From Butyrivibrio sp. (GTDB lineage Bacteria; Bacillota; Clostridia; Lachnospirales; Lachnospiraceae), in contig NZ_JAGAYD010000178.1 in NCBI RefSeq assembly GCF_017940685.1, positions 1 through 48,006 on the forward strand: DNA of 48,006 nt, written 5' to 3'. Below, piece by piece: positions 40,202 through 47,887 of the stretch. The number at the start of each line of letters is the position of its first letter. Position 1 is the stretch's first letter. A program made the position numbers and the translations under genes. The notes under the pieces are model-generated. The model worked only from the letters and a program-made list of their open reading frames with translations, made no database searches and was not told the DNA's origin.

Positions 40202-40231
40202 AAGGGATAAGGTATCATCGCCTTATCCCTT
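40202..40231 (+). terminator. Perfect 11-bp stem after the XRE-like gene
   Basis: AAGGGATAAGG (40202-40212) pairs exactly with CCTTATCCCTT (40221-40231). A clean U-run is missing after it. Confidence 0.65.
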
Positions 40232-40253
40232 AATCGTTGTTCAATTTACCAAA

Positions 40254-40338
40254 CCCTCAAGTTTGCCCCTCAACAAGTCAATCCATTTTTGAAGTAAACC
40301 CTCATCTTAGACCCTCAACTTGGACGGCAAACCCTCAA
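40254..40338 (-). repeat. Right array of TTGAGGG-type repeats (inverted)
   Basis: CCCTCAA (reverse complement of TTGAGGG) at 40254, 40267, 40312 and 40332, and CCCTCAT at 40299. Two steps are 13 nt. Opposite orientation to the left array, so the pair frames the XRE-like gene. The array ends just before the end of the Rex-like gene. Confidence 0.6.
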
Positions 40339-40352
40339 CAAGTTTGATTATC

Positions 40353-40910
40353 CTATTCTTTTTTGCCTTTTAGATACCAGGCATTTGATAAAAGCTCTAA
40401 TATATCAATATTTACCACGTAAAATCCCATACCGGCATCATCAATTTCTTTCCCTGTAAAGTTGATTATGACCTTTACAATGTCGGGGATTTTTCCAAAA
40501 TCTGCCAGAGCATCTTTATTTGTCAGAATAAGAGCCTGTATCTCATGAGCCTCTATCAATTCTGTATCTATCTTATCCAGCGTACCGACAATATGAAATC
40601 CGCGCCTACTACATTCTGCATTATTAAAAAGTGGAAGGCTTTCTCCAACAACGGCAACATTGACACCAATTCCGATATCCATAAGGTCTTTAAATTTATT
40701 GTACATAAAGGTGTTATTGTAGCCGTATTTTATATTTCCCGCATTCTCAATAAACAAGTTGAAATCTCTTACAATGCTGTTAGCTGATTTAAAGCCCAGT
40801 TCTGATGCAACATCCTTGGAATGGACCTTTTCAACTCCGGCATCTACAAGCCGTCCAAAATATCTGTAATAAAATGGAACTCTTTCTTTAGTGTTATTAT
40901 ATTTTTTCAT
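40353..40910 (-). CDS. Rex-like redox-sensing repressor, degenerate Rossmann domain
   Basis: 185 residues from ATG 40910 (AAGGA upstream on the - strand). The N-terminal winged helix is clearly Rex type: VPFYYRYFGRLVDAGVEKVH, then KDVASELGFKSANSIVRDF. The second half follows the Rex Rossmann pattern (VAVVGESLPLF, GFHIVGTLDKID, VKVIINFTG) but the Gly-rich NAD loop is lost, and the protein is about 25 residues short. Family members bind DNA when NADH is low. Loss of the loop suggests it no longer senses NADH or has changed ligand. Divergent from 41166. Confidence 0.8.
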   Translation of the reverse strand: MKKYNNTKERVPFYYRYFGRLVDAGVEKVHSKDVASELGFKSANSIVRDFNLFIENAGNIKYGYNNTFMYNKFKDLMDIGIGVNVAVVGESLPLFNNAECSRRGFHIVGTLDKIDTELIEAHEIQALILTNKDALADFGKIPDIVKVIINFTGKEIDDAGMGFYVVNIDILELLSNAWYLKGKKE

Positions 40911-40977
40911 TTTTATCCTTCTCAAACGCCGCAAACGCTGTCAGATACTTACTTTTTAGGCATTTTCGGTATACTAT

Positions 40978-41028
40978 ACACATTTTTGTTTTAATGCTTA
41001 TATTGTAGCATACAAAACACAAATGTGT
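40978..41028 (+). promoter_or_regulatory. Large imperfect inverted repeat between the Rex-like gene and 41166
   Basis: ACACATTTTTGTTTTAATGC (40978-40997) and GCATACAAAACACAAATGTG with a further T (41008-41028) are inverted repeats with only about two mismatches around a 10-nt centre. It lies in the divergent control region, where a Rex-like protein would be expected to bind. Confidence 0.55.
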
Positions 41029-41061
41029 GCGAAAAATCCTTGCCACAAACAATTTAAAATT

Positions 41062-41113
41062 TACGCCATTGGTGTATTTTGTTATTGCTTAAATTGGGTT
41101 ATAGGTGTAATAT
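41062..41113 (+). promoter_or_regulatory. Dyad operator and promoter before 41166
   Basis: TACGCCATTGGTGTA (41062-41076) is a dyad TACgCC/GGtGTA. A promoter TTGCTT (41085-41090), 17 bp, TAATAT (41108-41113) follows; further GGTGTA and GTGTATTT half-sites lie at 41104 and 41131. Confidence 0.5.
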
Positions 41114-41165
41114 AGTGACAGATACAATCAGTGTATTTATCTTTTTGGAGGTCAAAAAAGAAAAG

Positions 41166-41867
41166 ATGAAATTATACAAAGTAGTAAAAGACTGGGCAAA
41201 GGCCGAAGAAGTCAAGTATGAAGATGGAAGAGAAGTATCCCTTTTGGTCATTGGAGAATATGACAAAGAGGACTATATCATCGTTGATATTTACAGCGAT
41301 ATCTTAGGAGATATTCTGGATAACCAGTCAGAATATGACATCAGGATTGCACCCGGAAAAGAGCCTATGATGACAGTTCTAAGAGATAACGACATTGTTT
41401 TTATCAATAAGGATACCGCCATCTTAAAAAGAGAAGTAAATAAGGCTATCAAGGAAATCTCACCCGGAATCCTTTTTAATGCCTACGTGGAAGTCAGAAA
41501 CAACATGGGCAACAAAAATAAGCTGTCTAATGCGTTCCAGATCCTTGAAGGGATGCTCAATCAGGCAACAGGAAAAGCTCTTAATCATGCTTTCATTGGC
41601 TCAGTGCTAAAAGAATATCTTGAGACTGAGTTTTATCCTACCGACAAGGAATCCAAAGAGTATCTAAGAGCCATGGATTATGACGATATTTTAAAGCTCA
41701 TCTTGGAGATCAAGAGCTGCCAGCTCACGGAAAACCTTGATTCTATTACTGATGAATATATCAGGGAATTTGTCGGGGATAACCCATCAAAACTCAACGA
41801 GATCAAAAAATCAATAAACCTTGAGCTTGAGTACAGGGTATTTGCAGGTCAGCTCATCGAAATATAA
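41166..41867 (+). CDS. Unrecognised protein, first gene of the right-hand operon
   Basis: 233 residues from ATG 41166; GGAGG lies 14 nt upstream, somewhat far, so the start is not certain. N-terminal strands (YKVVKDWAKAEEVKYEDG) and a helical C-terminal half with alternating charges. No known motif. It opens the operon 41166-47154. Function unknown. Confidence 0.7.
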   Translation: MKLYKVVKDWAKAEEVKYEDGREVSLLVIGEYDKEDYIIVDIYSDILGDILDNQSEYDIRIAPGKEPMMTVLRDNDIVFINKDTAILKREVNKAIKEISPGILFNAYVEVRNNMGNKNKLSNAFQILEGMLNQATGKALNHAFIGSVLKEYLETEFYPTDKESKEYLRAMDYDDILKLILEIKSCQLTENLDSITDEYIREFVGDNPSKLNEIKKSINLELEYRVFAGQLIEI

Positions 41868-41878
41868 GGAGACAGTAC

Positions 41879-42091
41879 ATGCTACTTGAACAGGGCGAAA
41901 AATTGATAATTGAAAACACAATGACAGACCCAAGATATATCGCGATCATTCTTGGAGTCATCTTACTTATCATCTTCGCAGATTACGTTGTTGAAATGTA
42001 TATCTGTGCAAGAACCAAGCAGGAACTTTATCAGATGAAGAGAGAACTGCTTTCAAGACGAAGAAACAGACGATCGAAAGGAACAAAATAA
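41879..42091 (+). CDS. Small single-pass membrane protein
   Basis: 70 residues. One transmembrane helix (about 20-38, YIAIILGVILLIIFADYVV) and a very basic C-terminus (RRRNRRSKGTK), indicating a cytoplasmic C-terminal end. AAGGAG precedes ATG. Function unknown. Confidence 0.7.
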   Translation: MLLEQGEKLIIENTMTDPRYIAIILGVILLIIFADYVVEMYICARTKQELYQMKRELLSRRRNRRSKGTK

Positions 42092-42610
42092 ATGCAGTAC
42101 CCCGACTATATCGACTACGGCAATTACAGAATATTCAGAAATGGCAGGATCGTGAACATCAAGAACGGCCATGAACTGAGACAGAAAAAGATCAAAGGGA
42201 GCCATTATGTCAATCTGATATCAAAAACTCCCGATGGAGGAAATCTTAATAAGAAGATGTGTGTCGAAAGGCTCCTGTATTCACTTTTTACAGGTGAGGA
42301 GCTGACAAGAATGTATTCAATTGTCAGTAAAAAGGGAACTACGGAACCGGAATATGACGTAGAAGACCTGTTAAAGGTCGAAAAGAGTAACAGACATCTA
42401 TATGACTCTAACGCAGAGGGCGGTAGCAAATTCGATGCTGCCACCTGCGAGGAAATCAAAAGTCAGTATGACTTCGAACATAAGGCTACATCGCAGTGGG
42501 ACTCCAAAGGTCCATCAATCAGAGACCTCGCTATCAAATACGGTTGCAGCCCCAATACTATCCAGAGGATCTTGAAAGGAACTTACGTTGCTAAAAAAGA
42601 AAGACCATAA
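42092..42610 (+). CDS. NUMOD4-like protein with C-terminal helix-turn-helix, no HNH core seen
   Basis: 172 residues. The start (YPDYIDYGNYRIFRNGRI) has the weak pattern of the NUMOD4-type N-terminus of HNH endonucleases, and the end (SIRDLAIKYGCSPNTIQRIL) is a helix-turn-helix. The HNH His-Asn signature in the middle is missing. It may be an endonuclease remnant turned into a DNA-binding protein. The next gene begins inside its 3' end. Confidence 0.6.
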   Translation: MQYPDYIDYGNYRIFRNGRIVNIKNGHELRQKKIKGSHYVNLISKTPDGGNLNKKMCVERLLYSLFTGEELTRMYSIVSKKGTTEPEYDVEDLLKVEKSNRHLYDSNAEGGSKFDAATCEEIKSQYDFEHKATSQWDSKGPSIRDLAIKYGCSPNTIQRILKGTYVAKKERP

Positions 42611-44063
42611 ATCAAGACAAATTCATAAGATACTTCCTCTTGCACTGGCTATCGTCCTTGTGATGCCACTTCTGACCGGATGCACCAACATCATTGAGAG
42701 AAAAAAGAACAAGTATGCTCAGGTTCAGCTTACAAAAGAAGAACTTAAAGATGATGTCTACTACATCAAGAACGGCACGAAGTTTGTCCAGGTATATAAA
42801 GCCCAGACCTACAATGTCACAAGCACAGAATCGGGAAGAAACAAAAAGACAGTATTTCTTGGACTCGATTTCGAGACCGTACCCACACTTTATAAAGGCG
42901 AGATAATCGCTCTTGCCACAAAGAGCACAGCCTTTAAAAAGGTTGAGATAATCCGCTATGAGACTATCGGATATACTCTTGGAATGTTCGGACTTAAGAA
43001 GAACGAAGATACCGGAACACTAGACCTTAGCACGGATCAGAATCTTGCCGAGGATAGCAATGTCTACAAGACATTAAGAAAGAAAACATATTCTACAAGC
43101 CTTCAGCTTGTCAGCATCAATAATCAGCCTGTATCAGAAAGCATGATAAATGATACCGGAATATTTGACTGCCTTGAAGAGAACGGCATTTATACCCTTG
43201 AGTATTATTCCGGCACCAAGCTTTCATCATCACAGCTTCAGGCCGACATGTTCGCATTACAGGAATTTGAATATTACGAGATAAATGAAGCAGATAACAC
43301 CGCCAATGGTTATTTTGCCTTGTCTCTCCCTGAAGATGCAAAGAGCGGCTACTACTATATCGAGGGCGCAGGAATGTTTAAATATATCGCAGATAAAAAA
43401 GGCACCAATGAACTCGATATCAGCATGAATGAGCCTTATTACTCTGATGAATACTCCGCAGAGGACGCTTACGCTCAGAAATATTCCGTAGAATTTGATG
43501 TAAGAATGGCCAATGTAACGATAAATCTTAACTACGACTCTACATCTATCAACGACATCGAATCCATTACCGGAAAGGCAGTAAGTCCTGACGGCACCGA
43601 GTATTCCCTTAACGTTGACTATTCCAAGTCGCTTATCACGATAAGTCTTTTAGAAGCCATGGCCGGAAAATGGAATATCTACATTCAGCCCAAGGACATA
43701 GCCATCACAAAGGCAAATATCGTATCAAGTGCAAATCAGCAGGAAATAACACAGGAAACATACAACTTTGCTTTCGATGAAGCACAGGAAAATACCCAGT
43801 TTGTTGTGAAGTATAAGACAAGCGTAAATTCCAAAGACAAAGACCCTGAGATCTATGCCCTTTTGGTATTTCCTGATGGAACCACGCAGGAGCTTAAACA
43901 CGAAGCTAAAAACAAGGTTCTTTACAGTAATGTACCTTACATAAATGGCGGAAGCTACGTAGTAAAGGTATACCACTATACCGACACTGAAATAGATACT
44001 GTAACAACAGAAACAGGCGATCTTAGCTACGATGAAGACACGATAATCACGGTAACGGAGTAA
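42588..44063 (+). CDS. Lipoprotein of the envelope group
   Basis: 491 residues from TTG 42588 (AAAGGA at 42574-42579). Signal peptide with a lipobox MPLLTGCTN. The mature part is strand-rich with several NxT-type segments and no enzymatic motif; a repeated beta-sandwich arrangement is plausible from residue 330 on. It overlaps the 3' end of the previous gene by 23 nt. Extracytoplasmic protein of unknown function. Confidence 0.82.
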   Translation: MLKKKDHKSRQIHKILPLALAIVLVMPLLTGCTNIIERKKNKYAQVQLTKEELKDDVYYIKNGTKFVQVYKAQTYNVTSTESGRNKKTVFLGLDFETVPTLYKGEIIALATKSTAFKKVEIIRYETIGYTLGMFGLKKNEDTGTLDLSTDQNLAEDSNVYKTLRKKTYSTSLQLVSINNQPVSESMINDTGIFDCLEENGIYTLEYYSGTKLSSSQLQADMFALQEFEYYEINEADNTANGYFALSLPEDAKSGYYYIEGAGMFKYIADKKGTNELDISMNEPYYSDEYSAEDAYAQKYSVEFDVRMANVTINLNYDSTSINDIESITGKAVSPDGTEYSLNVDYSKSLITISLLEAMAGKWNIYIQPKDIAITKANIVSSANQQEITQETYNFAFDEAQENTQFVVKYKTSVNSKDKDPEIYALLVFPDGTTQELKHEAKNKVLYSNVPYINGGSYVVKVYHYTDTEIDTVTTETGDLSYDEDTIITVTE

Positions 44064-44067
44064 GAAT

Positions 44068-44697
44068 ATGGGAACACCGGCTCTTGTATGTCTATTTATC
44101 ATAATACTTGTCGTTGAGGCTGCGATTGAGGGCGCAAGAAGAGGCGTTTTATCAATAGCAAGCCCCGTTATCGCCCTTATACTTGCCCTGTCTGTCGCAG
44201 GCACAGGAAACCTTGTCCTGGGGGATTTTACAGAAAAGATATCTCAGCCAGCCTATGAATCAGCAAAGTACATTACAGAAGAAATAATAAAGAATTACAC
44301 AAGAGAGAGTCAGATCCTGCCTGAATACGATGAAGACGACTCAATGAAAACAATTTTTGATATTGAAAACAGCTTCGCAGATGAATTAAAAGAAGACCTT
44401 AAGCAGGATAAAAGCGATATTGCAAGGAATGTAGTTGCTTTCATCATCATTTATGCACTTTCAGGAATAGCAGTAAAAATTCTGATAGAAGTACTTGGAA
44501 GAGGTTTTATTATATCCATTCCCGACAGAGTACTGGGAATTATTGCAGGAGCGCTCATATCAGTTATCAAGATGTGGTTTTTCATGATGCTTCTTACATA
44601 TCTTTCAGCTTTTGCACCGCCCGCAGCAGAACTACATGAAAAACTGCTCGCAAGCAGCTTGTATTCATATATTTACATGATGAACCCATTTTTATAA
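44068..44697 (+). CDS. CvpA-family-like membrane protein
   Basis: 209 residues with about four hydrophobic helices. The first helix region carries AAIEGARRGVLSIASPVIAL and the third-fourth region DRVLGIIAGALISVI, both matching the CvpA (colicin V production) pattern, including the Gly-Arg and Asp-Arg pairs. An acidic extracytoplasmic loop of about 70 residues lies between helix 2 and 3. CvpA proteins are needed for envelope integrity and purF-related processes in other bacteria, with unclear molecular role. GGAG precedes ATG. Confidence 0.75.
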   Translation: MGTPALVCLFIIILVVEAAIEGARRGVLSIASPVIALILALSVAGTGNLVLGDFTEKISQPAYESAKYITEEIIKNYTRESQILPEYDEDDSMKTIFDIENSFADELKEDLKQDKSDIARNVVAFIIIYALSGIAVKILIEVLGRGFIISIPDRVLGIIAGALISVIKMWFFMMLLTYLSAFAPPAAELHEKLLASSLYSYIYMMNPFL

Positions 44698-44709
44698 GGA
44701 GGATTGTGA

Positions 44710-44907
44710 ATGTACGTAGTTCAGAAAAGAGACTCAGAAAAGGCACAGTGGCATACATGCAGCTACAACGGTAAGAAATGTCGTTTTAGCGACATTGCAA
44801 AGGCAAGAACAGCATTCAGGAAACAAAAAGGAACTTCCGATGCCAAAAAACATCCTGACAGGCAGTACAGGATTTATGACACATTAAGCAATAGTGAAGC
44901 GCAGTGA
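44710..44907 (+). CDS. Small basic protein
   Basis: 65 residues, basic, with a CSYNGKKCRF pair of cysteines near residue 17-24. AAGGAGG precedes ATG. No membrane segment or family recognised. In the same operon as the CvpA-like gene. Confidence 0.65.
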   Translation: MYVVQKRDSEKAQWHTCSYNGKKCRFSDIAKARTAFRKQKGTSDAKKHPDRQYRIYDTLSNSEAQ

Positions 44908-44923
44908 TAAAAAGGATTTTTCT

Positions 44924-45202
44924 ATGGATTTTGATTTAAGAATTGAGCAGATGATGACCGAGGAAAAAGAGAAGCACAAATGCCCCATATGCGGCTCAGA
45001 AAAGATAGAGTCATATAAGTCAAATGAAAAGATGTATATAAAGTGTGATAAATGCGGGCATGTTTTGTCAGAGCATAAATATCGGAATCGTGATATCGAT
45101 TACAGGTCTATTATTCCGGTACTTGTTGGAGTAATAATCTTTACCGTTATTTTTGCAGTTACCATAAGAGTTGTTTCAAGTTATATGGGGATTGGGCCAT
45201 GA
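44924..45202 (+). CDS. Zinc-ribbon protein with C-terminal membrane helix
   Basis: 92 residues from ATG 44924 (AAAAAGG upstream). C20, C23 (KCPICGS) and C41, C44 (KCDKCGH) form a zinc ribbon, followed by a single transmembrane helix (about 63-85, VLVGVIIFTVIFAVTIRVV). Similar small proteins tether a metal-binding head to the membrane; role unknown. The stop overlaps the next start (ATGA at 45199). Confidence 0.75.
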   Translation: MDFDLRIEQMMTEEKEKHKCPICGSEKIESYKSNEKMYIKCDKCGHVLSEHKYRNRDIDYRSIIPVLVGVIIFTVIFAVTIRVVSSYMGIGP

Positions 45203-45558
45203 ACACATTTAAAGATTTTAATGGAAATCAGATCGAACTCATAAAAATAGAAACCTTTCAAACGGAAAGGCTTGTTTATCTTGCCCTGGAAACAAAATTA
45301 TTCGGAAGTTACCTGCTAAGAACTTTAGAAGAAGGAGAATATGTCTCTCATTATCCAGGGCGAATATACAGATTTAATTCCGCGGATGAGAACGATAAGC
45401 CCTTACTGCTACTGGAAAGAAGCGAGAGCTTCGAAAACCTCACAGAAAAAGCCGCTCACTATAAAAAGGCAATTGAAAAAAGCATTAAAGCCCCCATAAG
45501 TAAACTTTTCCCAATAAGAAGGAGAACCCATGAACAAATCAAATGTAATGGAAATTAA
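45199..45558 (+). CDS. Unrecognised small protein coupled to the zinc-ribbon gene
   Basis: 119 residues, ATG overlapping the upstream stop. Strand-rich first half (QIELIKIETFQTERLVYLAL), helical Lys-rich second half. No known motif. Its 3' end overlaps the DUF4317 gene by 29 nt, which has its own AAGGAG inside this gene. Confidence 0.65.
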   Translation: MNTFKDFNGNQIELIKIETFQTERLVYLALETKLFGSYLLRTLEEGEYVSHYPGRIYRFNSADENDKPLLLLERSESFENLTEKAAHYKKAIEKSIKAPISKLFPIRRRTHEQIKCNGN

Positions 45559-46660
45559 AAAGACATTCAAGATAACAGTGAACGACATTCCCTGTATAAA
45601 TACGATATGCACTTGTTTTGTAAATGGGAATAAGGAGAAGCTGATATCCAACACAGAAAAGTATTTGCAGCTTGAGGAAGAAGAGCAGTTTAAGTACATT
45701 GAGCTCTTAAGCTCTGCCCTGACTGGAACAATCGGAAAGAAACTGATCAATCTTGAATACACTTCATCAGCTTCATCTATAGCTGCTCAAAAAGAGATAC
45801 AGCGTACCTACAAGGATATGTTTACTAACGACGCAGTAAGAGATGCATTCTTCGATAGGATCATTCAAAGTATCGATTTTAATGAAAATTACCTTATTGT
45901 AGCAGGCCATGGTGTTTACGATGTTCCTGTAAAAACATCTGACGGAGCAAAACTCGAAGACGAGACAGATACCTATGAATTCATGGTAACAGTTATCTGT
46001 CCCGTACATTCAACAAAGGCAGGACTTACTCTTGATACTAAGACTGGCCGCATGATCTCATCAACTCAGATTCAGATTGTAGAAAAGCCAATAAACGGAT
46101 TCTTATATCCAGCATTTAATGACAGGCAGGCCGATCTTTCAGGAATGCTTTATTTCACCAAAAAACCGGATGATGAACATCCTGAATTTATAGAGGCTCT
46201 TACCGGGACAGCTGCTCCTACTTCATCAGTAGAACAGCAGGGAATTTTCGAGAATATTATTGCAGAAGTCACAGACGATAAGGCAGGTTTTGAGATTGTT
46301 AAGACTCTGCATGAAAATCTCTCCCAGATGGCAGAAGAAGCAAAAATAAATGCAAATGATAAAAAACTCGACAAGGAAGATATTAAGACCATCTTAAAAG
46401 AGGCCGGAGTAGACGACTCAAAGCTTTCAGATTTTGATCATATCTATGAGAGGGCAGGCGGCAATGACACAACAGACTTTGCTCCTCAGAATCTTATGGA
46501 AATAAGTAAATTCAATATCAAAGCTCCTGATGTGGAGATAAAGATAAAGCCTGATAAGACAGGCCTTGTGCAGAAAAAGAAAGTAGATGGTAAAAACTGT
46601 ATAGTAGTTGTGCTTGAGGGCGATATCGAACTTAACGGTATTCAGGTAAGCGAACAGTAA
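45530..46660 (+). CDS. DUF4317-family protein
   Basis: 376 residues. The order of segments matches DUF4317, a family common in Lachnospiraceae and relatives: EIKKTFK at the start, CINTICTCFVNGNKEK, FKYIELLSSALTGTIGK, NENYLIVAGHGVYDVP, VTVICPVHSTKAGL and GFLYPAFNDRQADLSG. The C-terminal 100 residues are more variable. Function is unknown in the family. Supports the Firmicute/Lachnospiraceae assignment. Confidence 0.85.
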   Translation: MNKSNVMEIKKTFKITVNDIPCINTICTCFVNGNKEKLISNTEKYLQLEEEEQFKYIELLSSALTGTIGKKLINLEYTSSASSIAAQKEIQRTYKDMFTNDAVRDAFFDRIIQSIDFNENYLIVAGHGVYDVPVKTSDGAKLEDETDTYEFMVTVICPVHSTKAGLTLDTKTGRMISSTQIQIVEKPINGFLYPAFNDRQADLSGMLYFTKKPDDEHPEFIEALTGTAAPTSSVEQQGIFENIIAEVTDDKAGFEIVKTLHENLSQMAEEAKINANDKKLDKEDIKTILKEAGVDDSKLSDFDHIYERAGGNDTTDFAPQNLMEISKFNIKAPDVEIKIKPDKTGLVQKKKVDGKNCIVVVLEGDIELNGIQVSEQ

Positions 46661-46674
46661 AGGAAGGTAAGCAT

Positions 46675-47154
46675 ATGCAAGTAGAAATAAAAAAATTATC
46701 AGAAGATGCGCAGCTCCCTACAAGAGGGAGTGAAAAAGCTGCGGGCTACGACCTCAGGATGAGTCAGAGCACAACAATTGAGCTTAACAAGGAAAACACT
46801 GATATTTTAATGGGAATTCTTAAGATCAAGCCTCATGAGACTGTAAAAGTTGGAACAGGACTTGCTGCAAAAATTCCGGATGGATATTTTGGAGCCATCT
46901 ATGCCAGGAGTGGCCTTGCTACAAAGCAGGGATTAAGGCCCGCAAATGCAGTCGGCGTAATCGACAGTGATTACCGTGGAGAGCTTATAGTAGCACTTCA
47001 CAATGACACAGACAAAGAGCAGACGATAAAGACCGGCGACCGCATAGCACAGCTTGTTGTTATGCCTTATCTTCCCGTGGAATTTACGGAAGTAGACACT
47101 CTTGATGAAACTGAGCGTGGAGCTGGCGGATTCGGGAGCACAGGAGCCAATTAA
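46675..47154 (+). CDS. dut: dUTP diphosphatase (trimeric dUTPase)
   Basis: 159 residues with the five family motifs: AAGYDLR, YARSGLATK, GVIDSDYRGEL, GDRIAQLVV and the C-terminal RGAGGFGSTG that closes over the substrate. It converts dUTP to dUMP, both removing uracil and feeding ThyA (16744). AAGGAAGG precedes ATG. Last clear gene of the right-hand operon. Confidence 0.95.
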   Translation: MQVEIKKLSEDAQLPTRGSEKAAGYDLRMSQSTTIELNKENTDILMGILKIKPHETVKVGTGLAAKIPDGYFGAIYARSGLATKQGLRPANAVGVIDSDYRGELIVALHNDTDKEQTIKTGDRIAQLVVMPYLPVEFTEVDTLDETERGAGGFGSTGAN

Positions 47155-47365
47155 GAAAAGTAGTTTTCTTTCTAAAGCGAGGTACATATCTATGATGCAA
47201 TCAAAAGTATGGGTATTAGCAATGAGTGGTTGAATGATTGAACGCAATCTAAAATCTTTTGTGCAATAGATGGTTGAAAAATCACATGAAAGCAATGATA
47301 TTACGTGCCACAAAAGGACATATGTACCATCAAAAACTAATTAACATGAGGAATACATAACTTAT
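47155..47365 (+). other. AT-rich intergenic region
   Basis: About 210 nt between dut and the next gene. I see no promoter of consensus quality, no repeat and no stable hairpin in it. Confidence 0.4.
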
Positions 47366-47887
47366 ATGAGTAAATGTACAAATTACACACTCACCCAACA
47401 TGCGAAAAATGGCTTTTTATCTTATGGCAGGTACCTGCACATAGATGGCTATGATAATATCATTTCTTTTATTATTTGGCATACACTGGATGTGAATCCC
47501 ATCCCCGCACACCTGATTCAGACATATAGGGATCGGTGTACCATAAGGCGTTTGGATTATGCGCATAGTTATCTTCGGGTAACAGTACCGATCTCATTTG
47601 ATGAAGAAACCAAACAGAGATTTGAACGCATGTATCTAATCCTTGGAATAAAGCCAATGTCTGCCGCACTCGACCTTCTTGGCCAAGCACTGAATGAAAG
47701 CGATGCTAAGCCTGTTTACCGGCAGGATATCGACAATCCGTTTTATCTTGATAAAAGAGGCGGCATATGGAAGATAAGGTGCAGACTATCATTTCTTGAC
47801 TACCATAAAACACATGCAGACCAGGTAAAAGAAACGAATCAGGGTTGTCCAAGTCGTTCTAATCTGAGCTGGCTTTTGAATACTTAA
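47366..47887 (+). CDS. Unrecognised protein
   Basis: 173 residues starting at ATG 47366, without a clear ribosome site (GAGG lies 15 nt upstream). Mixed composition; TYRDRCTIRRLDYAHSYLRV and an EETKQRFERMYLILG helix are visible. The style (basic, few acidic runs) differs from the neighbouring operon. No motif recognised. Translation is likely but not certain. Confidence 0.5.
   Translation: MSKCTNYTLTQHAKNGFLSYGRYLHIDGYDNIISFIIWHTLDVNPIPAHLIQTYRDRCTIRRLDYAHSYLRVTVPISFDEETKQRFERMYLILGIKPMSAALDLLGQALNESDAKPVYRQDIDNPFYLDKRGGIWKIRCRLSFLDYHKTHADQVKETNQGCPSRSNLSWLLNT

Noticed and set aside
39205-40338. TTGAGGG arrays taken as a CRISPR array
   Set aside because: Units are only about 7 bp, spacing is 13-45 nt, the two arrays are inverted, and there are no cas genes.
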